From positions 1 through 5,919 of the forward strand of contig JAABTR010000214.1 in the NCBI GenBank assembly GCA_011389755.1: a stretch of 5,919 bases of DNA. Direction: 5' to 3'. The DNA comes from Deltaproteobacteria bacterium. GTDB lineage: Bacteria; Myxococcota_A; Polyangia; JAAYKL01. This document shows, in pieces, positions 5,454-5,919 of the stretch. Positions within the stretch are counted from its first letter, which is position 1; each line of letters starts with the position of its first letter. A program made the position numbers and the translations under genes. The notes below the pieces were generated by a model. It searched no databases, was not told the origin of the DNA, and was given only the letters and a program-made list of their open reading frames with translations.

Positions 5454-5919
5454 AGCGCTTCGATATGAAAAAAAAACACCTCGTCATCATCTCAGTGGTG
5501 CCGGTCCTCATCGCGGCCGGCATCTACCTCATCTCCCGGTACACGGACGACGTGGAGACCGTCTCCCAAGACGTGGAGGTTGAGGCTCTCGAGCGCGCGG
5601 GCGATCACGGCGCACACCCCGCCGGCGCGGCGCAGCCCCAGGTCGACCGGTCTGAGCAGCTCTACACCTGCCCCATGCACCCAGAGGTGGTGCAGGAGGG
5701 TCCTGGGACGTGCCCCATCTGCAAGATGGACCTCGTCCCCATGAAAAAGGGGCGGGCCGGTGGGGCGGCCGTCAAAAGCAAAGAGGGAGGCGAGACATCC
5801 GGCGCCGGAGCGAGCGTCACCATCGATCCGGTGGTGGTGCAGAACATGGGGGTCCGGGTGGCAAAGGTCGAGCGAACGCCGCTCTTTAGGCAGGTGCGCA
5901 CCGTGGGCGAGATCCAAGT
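5450..5919 (+). CDS. RND efflux periplasmic adaptor (CusB-like) with N-terminal heavy-metal-binding motif, 3'-truncated by window
   Basis: The first 156 residues are visible and the frame is open to the window end. A basic N-terminus (KRFDMKKKH) and one hydrophobic helix (about 11-29) look like an uncleaved inner-membrane anchor, with the rest in the periplasm. After a His/Ala/Gly-rich spacer comes YTCPMHPEV...GPGTCPICKMDLVPM (72-98), the heavy-metal-binding module of CusB-type adaptors; candidate ligands are C74, M76, H77, C88, C91 and M93. The segment VTIDPVVVQNMGVRVAKVERTPL...VRTVGEI (123-155) is the start of the membrane-fusion core. The start ATG overlaps the previous stop (ATGA), with GAGGA 7 bases upstream, so the two genes are coupled. 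An in-frame ATG at 5465 is a weaker alternative. A run of nine A at 5468-5476 is a possible slippage or sequencing-error site. The module favours Cu(I)/Ag(I), though related adaptors handle other metals. The RND pump gene should follow. Confidence 0.92.
   Translation, partial: MKRFDMKKKHLVIISVVPVLIAAGIYLISRYTDDVETVSQDVEVEALERAGDHGAHPAGAAQPQVDRSEQLYTCPMHPEVVQEGPGTCPICKMDLVPMKKGRAGGAAVKSKEGGETSGAGASVTIDPVVVQNMGVRVAKVERTPLFRQVRTVGEIQ

Noticed and set aside
5492..5917. Minus-strand open frame opposite the adaptor
   Set aside because: The plus frame encodes a clear CusB-type adaptor; the His-rich minus product is a shadow of it.

Overview
The window is GC-rich by eye and gene-dense. It looks like chromosomal DNA of a Gram-negative bacterium, most likely a myxobacterium-like or other former-deltaproteobacterial lineage. 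The reasons are a cysteine-rich secreted von Willebrand A protein, an NtrC-type sigma-54 two-component system whose kinase has four membrane helices, and short 9-bp repeat arrays between genes. The lineage is inferred from family style, not from a marker gene.

Layout. Positions 1-895 (+) hold the 3' part of a vWA-domain protein; the window opens inside its MIDAS motif. Positions 906-998 hold two opposed arrays of a 9-bp unit between convergent genes. These arrays may act as a bidirectional transcription end, and they supply the stop codon of the neighbouring kinase. On the minus strand, read from 3888 down to 978, lies a three-gene operon: a small lipoprotein with a YHS-like metal-binding domain, a sigma-54-dependent response regulator and a membrane histidine kinase. 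The kinase overlaps the regulator by 20 bp. Positions 3889-4130 are a divergent control region. On the plus strand from 4131 lies a tripartite efflux operon of the CusCBA/CzcCBA type: an outer-membrane factor, then (ATGA overlap) a periplasmic adaptor with an N-terminal heavy-metal-binding motif, cut by the window end. The inner-membrane RND pump is expected next.

How it fits together. The control region has a near-consensus sigma-54 promoter facing the efflux genes and a weaker sigma-54-like element facing the lipoprotein/regulator/kinase operon. Between them are two palindromic sites 22 bp apart (centre to centre), whose midpoint is about 87 bp from each predicted transcription start. The simplest model is a metal-responsive, self-amplifying circuit. 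The kinase senses metal, possibly through His/Met-rich extracytoplasmic loops, and phosphorylates the regulator. The regulator binds the shared enhancer and activates both the efflux pump and its own operon. The logic resembles E. coli ZraSR/zraP, but here it is wired to an RND metal exporter. Copper or silver is the best guess for the metal, because of the adaptor's metal-binding motif and the YHS lipoprotein; the sequence does not prove this.
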